From positions 1 to 37,571 of the IMG/VR virus record IMGVR_UViG_3300034683_000308: a stretch of 37,571 bases of DNA. One strand, given 5' to 3'. The position numbers were made by a program, and so were the translations under genes. The notes beneath the pieces are model-generated. The model saw only the letters and a list, made by a program, of their open reading frames with translations, was not told the origin of the DNA and searched no databases. Positions 30,872 through 37,571 of the stretch are shown here, in pieces. How positions within the stretch are numbered: position 1 is the stretch's first letter; each line of letters begins with the position of its first letter. This stretch comes from a virus.

Positions 30872-30899
30872 CTGGCGCAGTGCTGAGGCAGTGTTTTGC

Positions 30900-31249
30900 T
30901 TTTACTGAACTTCCAACGCAATACCAACAGAACACTAGTTATAGTTTTACTGAACCTCCAACACAATACCAACAGAACATTAGTTATAGTTTTACTGAAC
31001 CTCCAACACAATACCAACAGAACATTAGTTATAGTTTTACTGAACCTCCAACGCAATACCAACAGAACATTAGTTATAGTTTTACTGGGCAATCTGCTCA
31101 ATACCAACAGAACACTAGTTATAATTTTACTGAACTCCCAACGCAATACTAACAGAACACTAGTTATAGTTTTACTGAACGGCAATTCACAGGCACGGAG
31201 GTAGTGTTTTGTTCTTACTGAACTTCCAACGCAATACTAACAGAATATT
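30900..31249. repeat. 45-bp tandem array, about eight units
   Basis: Units start at 30900, 30945, 30990, 31035, 31080, 31125, 31170 and about 31213. The consensus begins TTTTACTGAACCTCCAACAC, continues AATACCAACAGAAC and ends ATTAGTTATAG. Units 2-4 are almost identical; units 5 and 7 are diverged. Because 45 is a multiple of three, repetitive ORFs appear in several frames, but none has a ribosome binding site. A longer motif with GGCAGTGTTTTG precedes unit 1 and recurs before unit 8. There are no unique spacers, so this is not CRISPR. Confidence 0.9.
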
Positions 31250-31346
31250 AGTTTATAACGAATGAGTGCTCGGCTTTCTTAAAACATTATTTAGTTTATA
31301 ACGAATGAGTGCTCGGCTTTCTTAAAACATTATTTAGTTTATAACG
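31250..31346. repeat. 43-bp direct repeat, two copies plus a partial third
   Basis: Units start at 31250, 31293 and 31336: AGTTTATAACGAATGAGTGC followed by TCGGCTTTCTTAAAACATTA. The third stops after AGTTTATAACGAA. The array abuts the 45-bp array. Each unit holds the GAATGAGTGCTCG half-site also seen at 29178. From 31347 to 31527 no gene or clear motif is visible. Confidence 0.85.
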
Positions 31347-31527
31347 AACTGCAACTCATTTATAACAAGATGCTGTCATAATAGTGATGAGCGTGGTTCA
31401 TTTAAAATAATATATAGTTTTGTTTGTAGTGAGTGGCAGGCTTAGCAGAAGTGAGATAATGTTTTACTAAGGCTATGTTAGAAATTCAGTACTTATGAGA
31501 TAGTAGTATAAAATTTTGCTAAATAGC

Positions 31528-31565
31528 GCCGGCATTCTGGGGGTATATGCCGGCCTAGCCTTTTA
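31528..31565 (+). terminator. GC-rich orphan hairpin in the repeat island
   Basis: Eight base-pair stem GCCGGCAT/ATGCCGGC (31528-31535, 31547-31554) with an 11-base G-rich loop, followed on the plus strand by CTAGCCTTTTAT. No gene ends here on the plus strand, so it may end a non-coding transcript from the repeats, or be a structured site. Confidence 0.5.
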
Positions 31566-31610
31566 TATTTACATATGACACTGGCATGGTTTGTGCGCCG
31601 GGTTTTGGTA

Positions 31611-31747
31611 GTGCAATAAATTTAATAATAATTACCAGAAAATACCCAGTAGAAAAAATTTCATACCGGGTTTGAATAGTGTAATAAATTTAATAATAAT
31701 TACCAGAAAAATACCCAGTAGAAAAAATTTCCTACCGGGTTTTGTAA
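31611..31747 (-). terminator. Tandemly duplicated terminator after the large terminase gene
   Basis: A ~68 bp unit occurs twice (31611-31678, 31679-31747). Each unit contains ACCCAGTA (31644, 31713) and TACCGGGT (31664, 31733), which on the minus-strand RNA pair over 8 bp with one G-U around an A/U-rich loop and are followed by TATTTT(T)CTGG. This is an intrinsic terminator in double dose, insulating the island from terminase transcription. A decayed third half lies at about 31601. Confidence 0.75.
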
Positions 31748-31782
31748 ATATTGTATTAAATTTATTACTGGACTATAACAAC

Positions 31783-33351
31783 CTATAACGCCAAACCGTC
31801 GAATACTTGCTTATATCCTAGTTTGTCTTCTGCCTTTTCTTGGCTCTTATTTATTCCAGATACCATATAACGTATAGCATCAGCCCCATGAGAATAGTAG
31901 TTATGTAAGGGTTTTTGTTTCCAAGTTCCTAATTTTTCATCCCAAGCTTTAGAATAATTAAGAAAGCACGCTCTAAGATACTCACATTTCTTATCAATCC
32001 ACAATTTAGGTAATATAGCTCTTACTGCTTCTATACCATCAGCTAAGTTAGACCTAGGTAGAACAGTTATATTCTTAACTCCAAGTCCTCTTATTAAATC
32101 TAAACGACTTCGGCCACTACTTAACTCCCTAACTTTAACATCGTGTGGTAATATTATATTAGTTATGTTCTCATACATTTCATACATAGTTTTGACATAA
32201 TGCTCGAGGCTTTCGCCTTCTGCATAATATTCGTCAATAATTCTGTACTCATTTTTATAGTATTGAAAAAAGCACATAACCATAATGTCATCTATACCTA
32301 AATCATAGCTGACTTGTACTCCTAGGTTAGGGTCGAACAGTCCGTCAATCTCTCTGTCTTTCTTAATAACATGCTGTCTATACAGGCGAGCCCAGTAAGT
32401 CCCATCCTTGGATACTGTAAAGGCTTCCTCATCTGTGGTAGGGTACTCAGAATAAATATCATCACCAAGCTCTCGGTATTTCTGAACCCAGAAGTTCTTT
32501 TGTTCTTGAGTTAGTTTAATGTTATGCTCTAGAGCTAGTTTCTCGAAATATTCTGCATGTTTAGGTGATATGTACTCCTCAGCAGATGATATACAATCAC
32601 GGTCAAGAGTCCAACCAAGGAATATCGGCTTGAAGTCCATAAGTGAGTATTGTTTTAGGTCACGAGCTTGGAACCACATTTCTTTAAAAGCATTATCTCC
32701 CTCAGCTGTTGACTCGATAACTACGGGGTTGCCTGGAGCAATGGCCTGAAGAGTACCTTTCTTAGTTTCTGTAATTCGCTCAGGATATTTAGAAGCGATT
32801 TTGCCGAGCTCTGAAATGTGTAAGCGGTGTAGAGTAGCTGACCTGAATGATACCCTGATAAATATATTAGAGTTGTTATTGAAAGCAAAAGCTTTAGTAT
32901 TGTTTTTGTCAGTATCAAGCTTGAGAAAATCTTTAATCACAGGATTTAACTCATCCCAAGCAATTTTAACTCTTTCGAGAAGTTTGCTGGCTTCGTCAGT
33001 ACCTTGGGCCATAAGGCCTATATTTAGGTTAGGTATAAAAAGAGCATCATCGAAAAAGTTAATAAGCATTAATGTTGATATACCATGCTGTCTTGATTTG
33101 AGAATAATAAGTCTTGGATGTTTTAAAAGCTCTGCATAAACTAAATGCTGAACTGGATTCATTTTGAATTTAATAAGTCTACCATATTTATCAATAATAG
33201 TGTATAGGTTATTTAGTCTCCATAATTTTGAAGCTAGATAATTTTCGATAAAATCGGAGTCTGATTTGAAAGGTCTTTCGAAAATATCTGGATTGTGAAA
33301 ATTTGGGTGTAATTCACAAAATTGGTCTTTAGATATAGACAGTTGCCACAT
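31783..33351 (-). CDS. terL: Terminase large subunit
   Basis: 522 residues. Walker A-like 'LKSRQHGIST' (84-93), a degenerate Walker B 'LHISELGKI' (Glu181), coupling motif 'VIESTAEGDN' (211-220), and 'EYPTTDEEAF' (302-311), typical of terminases. The nuclease domain has Asp350 ('VSYDLGIDD'), Asp404 ('LPHDVKVRE') and Asp491 ('HGADAIRYM'). It translocates and cuts DNA at the portal. It is encoded opposite to the capsid genes and directly after a 33-residue microprotein. The weak Walker B (E instead of D-E) is usual in this subgroup. Confidence 0.95.
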   Translation of the reverse strand: MWQLSISKDQFCELHPNFHNPDIFERPFKSDSDFIENYLASKLWRLNNLYTIIDKYGRLIKFKMNPVQHLVYAELLKHPRLIILKSRQHGISTLMLINFFDDALFIPNLNIGLMAQGTDEASKLLERVKIAWDELNPVIKDFLKLDTDKNNTKAFAFNNNSNIFIRVSFRSATLHRLHISELGKIASKYPERITETKKGTLQAIAPGNPVVIESTAEGDNAFKEMWFQARDLKQYSLMDFKPIFLGWTLDRDCISSAEEYISPKHAEYFEKLALEHNIKLTQEQKNFWVQKYRELGDDIYSEYPTTDEEAFTVSKDGTYWARLYRQHVIKKDREIDGLFDPNLGVQVSYDLGIDDIMVMCFFQYYKNEYRIIDEYYAEGESLEHYVKTMYEMYENITNIILPHDVKVRELSSGRSRLDLIRGLGVKNITVLPRSNLADGIEAVRAILPKLWIDKKCEYLRACFLNYSKAWDEKLGTWKQKPLHNYYSHGADAIRYMVSGINKSQEKAEDKLGYKQVFDGLAL

Positions 33352-33453
33352 TTAGTCCTCCATATTTAATGCTATGAAAAGCACAATAAGTCCTGTTATA
33401 TAAAAATGGTGATATAATAGATAAATGCTGCAAATAATTAAAATGAAGCTCAT
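33352..33453 (-). CDS. 33-residue membrane microprotein between terminase genes
   Basis: 33 codons fill the gap between small and large terminase exactly: the ATG lies two bases after the small-terminase stop with AAGGA upstream, and the stop lies against the large-terminase ATG. The product is mostly hydrophobic, 'MSFILIICSIYLLYHHFY' then 'ITGLIVLFIALNMED', one long or two short transmembrane helices. Packing and ribosome binding site support translation. No homologue is recognised; a membrane protein inside a packaging operon is unexpected. Confidence 0.6.
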   Translation of the reverse strand: MSFILIICSIYLLYHHFYITGLIVLFIALNMED

Positions 33454-33455
33454 AA

Positions 33456-33860
33456 TTAGTCCTTAAGAAGAGCTCTGAATTTGACAACTTCTTTATCACT
33501 TAATACAGTATTCACTTGGTTTAACACAAGTGGGTTTTGTTTATTAAAAAAAGCATTTTGGATTGATGTGATACAGTCCGCCAAAGCTTTGATTTCTTTG
33601 GGGTCCATATCAAACTCAATCATACGGTTTATTTTGTCAATAATAGCATTAGCTGTTGTTTCCATTTTATCTGATAGTTTATTTTCTACTGTTAATTCTT
33701 GGACTTCAGTCTCAATTTCCTCAACTTTAACAGGTTGAGATAACTTAGACTCAATTTCTTTAACCGCAGAGTATGGCACACGGTATTCTTGAACAATATT
33801 TTGTATAGTTTTGCCATTTTTTAAATCTTCGAGTATTTTATTTGCTGTTTTCAAGTTCAT
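33456..33860 (-). CDS. Putative terminase small subunit
   Basis: 134 residues behind AGAGGTGGAATA. The N-terminal 'ANKILEDLKNGKTIQNIVQEYRVPYSAVKEIESKL' is a clear helix-turn-helix of the type used to bind packaging DNA. A charged linker (45-60) and a helical oligomerisation region ('METTANAIIDKINRMIEFDMDPKEIKALADCITSIQNAF') follow. This plan, and its position upstream of the large terminase, make it the small subunit. It overlaps the RHH gene by 23 bases. Confidence 0.75.
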   Translation of the reverse strand: MNLKTANKILEDLKNGKTIQNIVQEYRVPYSAVKEIESKLSQPVKVEEIETEVQELTVENKLSDKMETTANAIIDKINRMIEFDMDPKEIKALADCITSIQNAFFNKQNPLVLNQVNTVLSDKEVVKFRALLKD

Positions 33861-34044
33861 TATTCCACCTCTTTTCTAAATATTCGTGCAAAGCTTTTAC
33901 TATAATTTGGCTTCGATTAGCACTATAGACTTCACAGTACTTGTCTAGCTTAAATATTACAGCTTTGCCAAAGTAATCTGAATTTTTTACTGAAAAAGAC
34001 CTAATTATTCTCTGCTCTTGATAGATTTTGTTCTCGTTGCTCAT
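33838..34044 (-). CDS. Ribbon-helix-helix DNA-binding protein
   Basis: 68 residues behind AAGGAGG. 'RIIRSFSVKNSDYFGKAVIFKLDKYCEVYSANRSQIIVKALHEYLEKRW' fits an Arc/CopG-type fold: a short beta ribbon, helix A, a turn 'ANRSQ' and helix B. Such proteins bind operators as dimers. It is the first gene leftward of the divergent promoter region, so it could autoregulate and control the capsid operon, or help the small terminase at the packaging site. Confidence 0.65.
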   Translation of the reverse strand: MSNENKIYQEQRIIRSFSVKNSDYFGKAVIFKLDKYCEVYSANRSQIIVKALHEYLEKRWNNELENSK

Positions 34045-34078
34045 TTGTCCTCCTTAAAATATTTATCCTGTATTAAAT

Positions 34079-34128
34079 AATATAACACAAATAAAAAATA
34101 TTTACATAGTTTTTTAACACATTATATT
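34079..34128. promoter_or_regulatory. Divergent promoter region between terminase and capsid operons
   Basis: Plus strand: TTTACA (34101-34106), 16 bp, TATATT (34123-34128), ahead of the scaffold gene. Minus strand: TATATT (complement 34079-34084), preceded by TTTGTGT, ahead of the RHH gene. The two promoters lie within 50 bp, so one bound factor could switch both. The plus-strand -35 shares TTTACA with the early promoters but not the TTTAAA extension. Confidence 0.6.
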
Positions 34129-34170
34129 ATATTATGAATGTTTGTATAAAAATCATTTACCGGAGGCTTT

Positions 34171-34956
34171 ATGGAAAATTTTAAAAACAGTATACCAGAG
34201 GAAGAGTTAGAAATTCCTGCTGCTACTGATGAGACTCAAGAGCAAGTTGAGTCTAAAGAACAACCTATTGATATGGTTGTTAATCAGTATGTCAGTAAAA
34301 TGACTTTTAACAAAGAAAAGAATGTTTGGGAAATGCCAGACAATATTAAAGAGCTACCACAAGAACTGCAGTTTGCGATAGTAGCAGAAAAACGTAGAAG
34401 AGATGCTCAAGCTGCCTTAGCTTCTGCTACTGCTAAGGCTAAAGAGTTTGAGATAAAAACCCAGAAACTGCAGGAGTTATTAACTTCTAAAGTTGAACTA
34501 GAGCTAACTCCAGAACAGAAGCAGGAACTGGACGATTTGAAATTTGAAGACCCAGAAGCTTGGAGAAGGAAGCTCAATCAGCTTGAGACTGAGGCAAGAC
34601 AAAAAGTGCTAGAGCAGCTTAACCAGGTGACTGAGGAAGCAAAGAAAGCAAATATTATAGCTCAACGCCAAATATATTTGCAGCAATTTCAGGAAGCAAA
34701 TCCTGATGTTATTATTAATGACGAAGTTATTCAAAACGATATTCCACCTCGTATTATTAAGAAATTAGAACAAGGTGAAGTATCATTTGAACAATTTCTA
34801 ACTGAAGTAGCTAATTATCTTAGGGCCAATAAGGTTATCAAAACTGAAGAGGCTCCTGGAATTACTAACATAGGTAAGGTTGGTGGCTCTCATAAGCCAT
34901 CTAAAAATGCAATTGATGCTGATATAATTCAATCTTATAGGCAAGAAATATACTAG
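34171..34956 (+). CDS. Capsid scaffolding protein
   Basis: 261 residues behind CCGGAGG. The N-terminus is acidic and disordered ('EEELEIPAATDETQEQVESKEQ'). A long Lys/Glu/Gln helix (about 70-170) forms a coiled coil, and the C-terminus is Gly/Ser/basic ('GKVGGSHKPSKNAID'). This composition, with a helical capsid-binding end, directly before the major capsid gene, is characteristic of phage scaffold proteins. No protease domain is present. It is the first gene of the late operon. Confidence 0.8.
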   Translation: MENFKNSIPEEELEIPAATDETQEQVESKEQPIDMVVNQYVSKMTFNKEKNVWEMPDNIKELPQELQFAIVAEKRRRDAQAALASATAKAKEFEIKTQKLQELLTSKVELELTPEQKQELDDLKFEDPEAWRRKLNQLETEARQKVLEQLNQVTEEAKKANIIAQRQIYLQQFQEANPDVIINDEVIQNDIPPRIIKKLEQGEVSFEQFLTEVANYLRANKVIKTEEAPGITNIGKVGGSHKPSKNAIDADIIQSYRQEIY

Positions 34957-34966
34957 GAGGTAATAA

Positions 34967-36073
34967 ATGTCTACAATTAGTTTAACTAGCGACTTAAGAC
35001 GTAAAAAGTGGATTAGGGAAGGGCTCCTTCAGGCTGCTTCTAAGTCTTTCTGGTCCCCTTTCACTGGTCTTTCAAAAGATTATATAATTTATCAAACAAA
35101 TAATGAAAATGCGGCAGATGGTCATACTGTTGTATTTGATTTTGACGGTAATTTGTCTCAAAAACCTGTAAAAGGAAAAGAAACTGCATTTGGTAAAGGT
35201 GAGCAGAAAAAGAAATTTTCTGACAAGCTTACAGTATCAAGGTATCGTTTAGTTGTTGATAATGGTGATAAGTTCGATGGTAAAGATATTGGTGATTTAT
35301 CTATTAATGAGCATGCTGATTCAAGAAGGAAACTTGGTGACTTATTCGTAAGATTTAAGGACCAGGCTATTTTTGATACTCTTAGTGGTATAACTGATAA
35401 TTCTGCAACTCATGTTATTAGCTTGTCAACATTTACTTATGGTGATTTGCTTGATATTGAAAAGATTCTTAAAACTGGTAGAGGATTTAGCACAGGTGGA
35501 GTAAGAAGACCTATTGAGCCTTTTATGCTTGATGATGGTAGGCCTATTTGGTTGTTTGTAATAGATTCTGCTATGGCGGCTAAACTTAAGCAAGATTCTG
35601 GTTATCAGACACTTGTTATTAATGCTGATGTTAGAGGTAATAACAACAGAGCAATTCAGGGTGTAATCGGTAAATTAGGTAACCTCCTTATTGTTGAAGC
35701 TCCTATGTTCTTTGGAAAAACTTATACCTCAACAACTCCTTTTGATATAGGTGATTCTGATATAGATATTGCTGGACTTAGACAATATGATGTTACTAAT
35801 AGTGCTTGGACAGGGCAAGAAGGTTTTGACTATGGTTCTACCCTTAAGTCTAGAGGACTATTGCTAGGTCAAGCTGCAGGGCTTCTTGCTATGGGTAAAA
35901 TGCCTGATTATAGGTTCCAAGAGTCTACTGACTTCGGTATTAAGTCTGAGTCTGCACTTGAAGTATGGATGGCAACTAAGAAGACTAGACTTCTTGACGA
36001 AAATGGTGACTACGCAGAAGCCAAAGTTACTGGTATTGACTGGGGCGTTGTTGCTGTTGACGTTACTATTTAA
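34967..36073 (+). CDS. Major capsid protein, N4-gp56/DUF4043-like
   Basis: 368 residues behind a strong AGGAGGTAATAA. 'DLRRKKWIREGLLQAASKSFW' at the start, 'GHTVVFDFDGNLSQKPVKGKETAFGKGEQKKKFSDKLTVSRYRLVV' (about 50-100) and 'LGDLFVRFKDQAIFDTLSG' match the N4-gp56/DUF4043 family of HK97-fold capsid proteins. Codons look less extreme in A/T than in neighbouring genes, as expected for the most abundant protein. It lies after the scaffold gene and before a small beta-rich protein. Confidence 0.87.
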   Translation: MSTISLTSDLRRKKWIREGLLQAASKSFWSPFTGLSKDYIIYQTNNENAADGHTVVFDFDGNLSQKPVKGKETAFGKGEQKKKFSDKLTVSRYRLVVDNGDKFDGKDIGDLSINEHADSRRKLGDLFVRFKDQAIFDTLSGITDNSATHVISLSTFTYGDLLDIEKILKTGRGFSTGGVRRPIEPFMLDDGRPIWLFVIDSAMAAKLKQDSGYQTLVINADVRGNNNRAIQGVIGKLGNLLIVEAPMFFGKTYTSTTPFDIGDSDIDIAGLRQYDVTNSAWTGQEGFDYGSTLKSRGLLLGQAAGLLAMGKMPDYRFQESTDFGIKSESALEVWMATKKTRLLDENGDYAEAKVTGIDWGVVAVDVTI

Positions 36074-36087
36074 TAAGGAGGTTATAA

Positions 36088-36495
36088 ATGGCTGATTTAA
36101 GAAGAGAAGGTAAATTTAATCAGAAAAAGTCTGTTTGCGTAGCTGCGGCAACTCTTACTGGTGGAAGCCTTATAACAGCCGCTGAGGCATACAAATTGTT
36201 TGATTTGCCAGAAGATGCTGTTATAATAAATACAAAATTATATGTAAGAGTAGCAGGTGATGCTACTGCTACTATGAATATAGGATTTGATGGTGGTACT
36301 GGTAGTGAGCTTGGAAGTGCTATTGCTTTAGATAGCCTTGGAGTTGCTAATGGAACTGCAGACGTAGTTACAGGTTCTGGTAAAACTGTAATAGTCACTC
36401 CATCTAAAACTATAACTCAAGGTGAATTTACAGTAATTGTCGAGTACATAGAATACAACAAAACTACTGGCGAATACACTGCAATCCCTTATTAA
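36088..36495 (+). CDS. Small beta-rich capsid decoration-like protein
   Basis: 135 residues behind AAGGAGGTTATAA. Largely beta, rich in Gly, Ala, Thr and Val: 'AVIINTKLYVRVAGDATATMNIGFDGGTGSELGSAIALDSLG', ending 'GEFTVIVEYIEYNKTTGEYTAIPY'. Such proteins directly after the major capsid gene are often head decoration or stabilisation proteins. There is no enzyme motif. The hairpin following it suggests it is made in amounts close to the capsid protein. Confidence 0.6.
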   Translation: MADLRREGKFNQKKSVCVAAATLTGGSLITAAEAYKLFDLPEDAVIINTKLYVRVAGDATATMNIGFDGGTGSELGSAIALDSLGVANGTADVVTGSGKTVIVTPSKTITQGEFTVIVEYIEYNKTTGEYTAIPY

Positions 36496-36498
36496 TTT

Positions 36499-36529
36499 AG
36501 GGGTCCTTTAATAGGACCTCTTCTTTATA
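36499..36529 (+). terminator. Terminator/attenuator after the capsid block
   Basis: Nine base-pair stem AGGGGTCCT/AGGACCTCT (36499-36507, 36513-36521; one G-U pair) with TTAAT loop, followed by TCTTTAT. It would let scaffold, capsid and decoration proteins be expressed above the downstream tail genes. Confidence 0.7.
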
Positions 36530-36536
36530 GGAGAGT

Positions 36537-37301
36537 ATGATGATATTAGCCTCTGATTTGCTTTTAGAAATAAGGTCCTCTTTACATGATTTACAAGAAA
36601 AACGCTGGTCTAATGATAGATTAATACTTTTAATAAACGAAGCAGCAAGAGATATTGCTTTAAGAACAAGATACTTAAGAAAATATATTAACATTACATT
36701 AGTTGAAAATAAATTAGTTTATTATTTACCTGATAATTGCTTTATGATACATAGAGCTTTTTTAGATGGAAAGCCTATAGATTTTTATTCTTTTGCAGAA
36801 TATAGTTTAAAAGCAATTCCTGATTCAATTATATATGATAAGCAAAATAATACAGTGTACCTAAATTTTGAAGTTTCTAATTCAACAAAACAATTTGAAA
36901 TTACCCCTGGAGTTGGTATAGAAAGTGTTGGTACTTGTTTTGCAGTGCAAGATAGTACTGGATTATGGACAGTATTTGATGCTTATGGCGATGGAAATGG
37001 ATTAATAGGTTCTATTGAATTAGTTTTACCTAATTTATTAATTTTTTACTATGCTTATCCAGATAAAATAATAACTGCAGCAGATAAATTAGATATTCCA
37101 GAAGCTTATAATAAAGCTATAAGACATTATGTTCTTTCTCAAGCTTGGAAAGATGATATGGATTCAGCTAATCTTAATCTTAGCGAAATAGAGTTTAAAT
37201 ATTATATAAATGAACTTAGCTATATAGCTAAATTATCTAGTTTGGACAATACATTAGGGCAACAATATAGGCCTATTTATAACACAGTATTCGATTTTTA
37301 A
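36537..37301 (+). CDS. Head-tail adaptor protein
   Basis: 254 residues; ATGATG start after ATAGGAGAGT. 'ILASDLLLEIRSSLHDLQEKRWSNDRLILLINEAARDIALRTRYLRK' is the helical start found in phage adaptor proteins (DUF6682-like). A beta middle and a final helical part 'DIPEAYNKAIRHYVLSQAWKDDMDSANLNLSEIEFKYYINEL' follow, which is also the layout of gp11/tail-tubular-A-like adaptors. It would bind under the portal ring and receive the nozzle protein. It lies after the capsid attenuator and before the fibre gene. Confidence 0.72.
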   Translation: MMILASDLLLEIRSSLHDLQEKRWSNDRLILLINEAARDIALRTRYLRKYINITLVENKLVYYLPDNCFMIHRAFLDGKPIDFYSFAEYSLKAIPDSIIYDKQNNTVYLNFEVSNSTKQFEITPGVGIESVGTCFAVQDSTGLWTVFDAYGDGNGLIGSIELVLPNLLIFYYAYPDKIITAADKLDIPEAYNKAIRHYVLSQAWKDDMDSANLNLSEIEFKYYINELSYIAKLSSLDNTLGQQYRPIYNTVFDF

Positions 37302-37310
37302 GGAGTGCTT

Positions 37311-37571
37311 ATGTTTACTAAAATTACTAGAGTTCCAGTAACTAAAGAAGACTTAACTATAGGATTTCAAAAAGAAAAGCAAATAAGAAATGCGGGTCAA
37401 GCAGATTATGCTCAAATAAATGCTGCTAATATTAAAGGAGTTGCTTATATTAATACATTGACAGAGCTAAAAGCTATTGATACTGATACTGTTGATGCTG
37501 ATTCATTGTTTATGGTAAGAGAAACTGAGGATATCTATATCTATAGGTATGATAGGAATTCTACTGCTTCT
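37311..37571 (+). CDS. Tail fibre protein, N-terminal part (continues at base 2)
   Basis: First 87 codons of the tail fibre gene, open to the window end. The last 64 bases repeat the window start, so translation continues in the same frame at base 2 and the whole protein is 391 residues. The ATG follows AGGAG at 37301 and lies 9 bases after the adaptor stop. The N-terminus is short and charged with no signal peptide; in podovirus fibres this end normally attaches to the tail. The segment 'DADSLF' just before the junction resembles the repeated 'DAD-DG' motifs in the downstream half. Last identified gene of the head/adaptor group before the lysis genes. Confidence 0.85.
   Translation, partial: MFTKITRVPVTKEDLTIGFQKEKQIRNAGQADYAQINAANIKGVAYINTLTELKAIDTDTVDADSLFMVRETEDIYIYRYDRNSTAS
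37508..37571. repeat. 64-bp copy of the window start
   Basis: Bases 37508-37571 are identical to 1-64. The tail fibre frame continues correctly when the two are overlaid, so this is the overlap of a circular or circularly permuted genome, not two separate sites. The non-redundant length is 37,507 bp. Confidence 0.95.

Noticed and set aside
30868-31204. Repetitive ORFs in three frames (for example a 90-residue Tyr/Gln/Pro repeat)
   Set aside because: They exist because the 45-bp repeat unit is divisible by three and lacks stops. None has a ribosome binding site, and frames on both strands are equally open.
30900-31346. CRISPR array
   Set aside because: Whole units repeat with no unique spacers and no conserved short repeat/variable spacer pattern. 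The Cas4-like gene belongs to a replication cassette and no other cas gene is present.

Overview
This window is one complete genome of a small tailed phage, AT-rich by eye and most likely podovirus-like. The first 64 bases recur exactly as the last 64 (1-64 = 37508-37571). The tail-fibre gene that begins at 37311 runs in frame across that junction into 2-979, so the unique map is 37,507 bp and closes into a circle. No integrase, CI-like repressor, phage RNA polymerase or tRNA gene was recognised, which suggests a lytic phage transcribed by host RNA polymerase. The host cannot be named from the sequence; starts preceded by AGGAGG-type ribosome binding sites point to a low-GC bacterium.

Layout. 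(1) Plus-strand late arm, 34171 through the junction to 13551: scaffold, N4-gp56-like major capsid protein, a small capsid-associated protein, head-tail adaptor, tail fibre and its partner, a lysis cassette (holin, tail-anchored coiled-coil protein, M15 endopeptidase), tail nozzle-like protein, beta-rich tail protein, GNAT-like protein, two small internal virion proteins, P22-type portal and a 1290-residue internal virion protein. (2) Minus-strand replication arm, 27112 down to 13562: primase-helicase, SSB-like protein, family A DNA polymerase, thymidylate-synthase-family enzyme, DHFR-like protein, MazG-like pyrophosphohydrolase, a deaminase/dNTP-diphosphohydrolase fusion, Cas4-like nuclease, DEAH helicase, ATP-dependent ligase and VRR-NUC nuclease, preceded by small Cys-rich and membrane proteins. 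(3) Minus-strand early genes of unknown function, 29917 to 27424, including a duplicated gene pair and an exported protein. (4) A gene-free 1.8 kb island at 29.96-31.78 kb full of AT-rich iterons and several families of direct repeats. (5) A minus-strand packaging block at 34044-31783: RHH protein, small terminase, a 33-residue membrane microprotein and the large terminase. It diverges from the capsid operon at a compact two-way promoter.

How it fits together. Early transcription probably leaves the repeat island leftwards through a series of promoters that share an extended -35 motif (TTTACAAATTTAAA). The replication arm makes its own replisome and reshapes the dNTP pool. The thymidylate-synthase-family enzyme carries Asp where dUMP-specific synthases carry Asn, so it may act on dCMP and the genome may contain modified cytosine. 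The two arms converge at a hairpin near 13.56 kb. The points most worth pursuing are the repeat island, a pair of ~90 bp inverted elements bracketing the replication module, the putative dCMP-modifying nucleotide cassette, and several microproteins.
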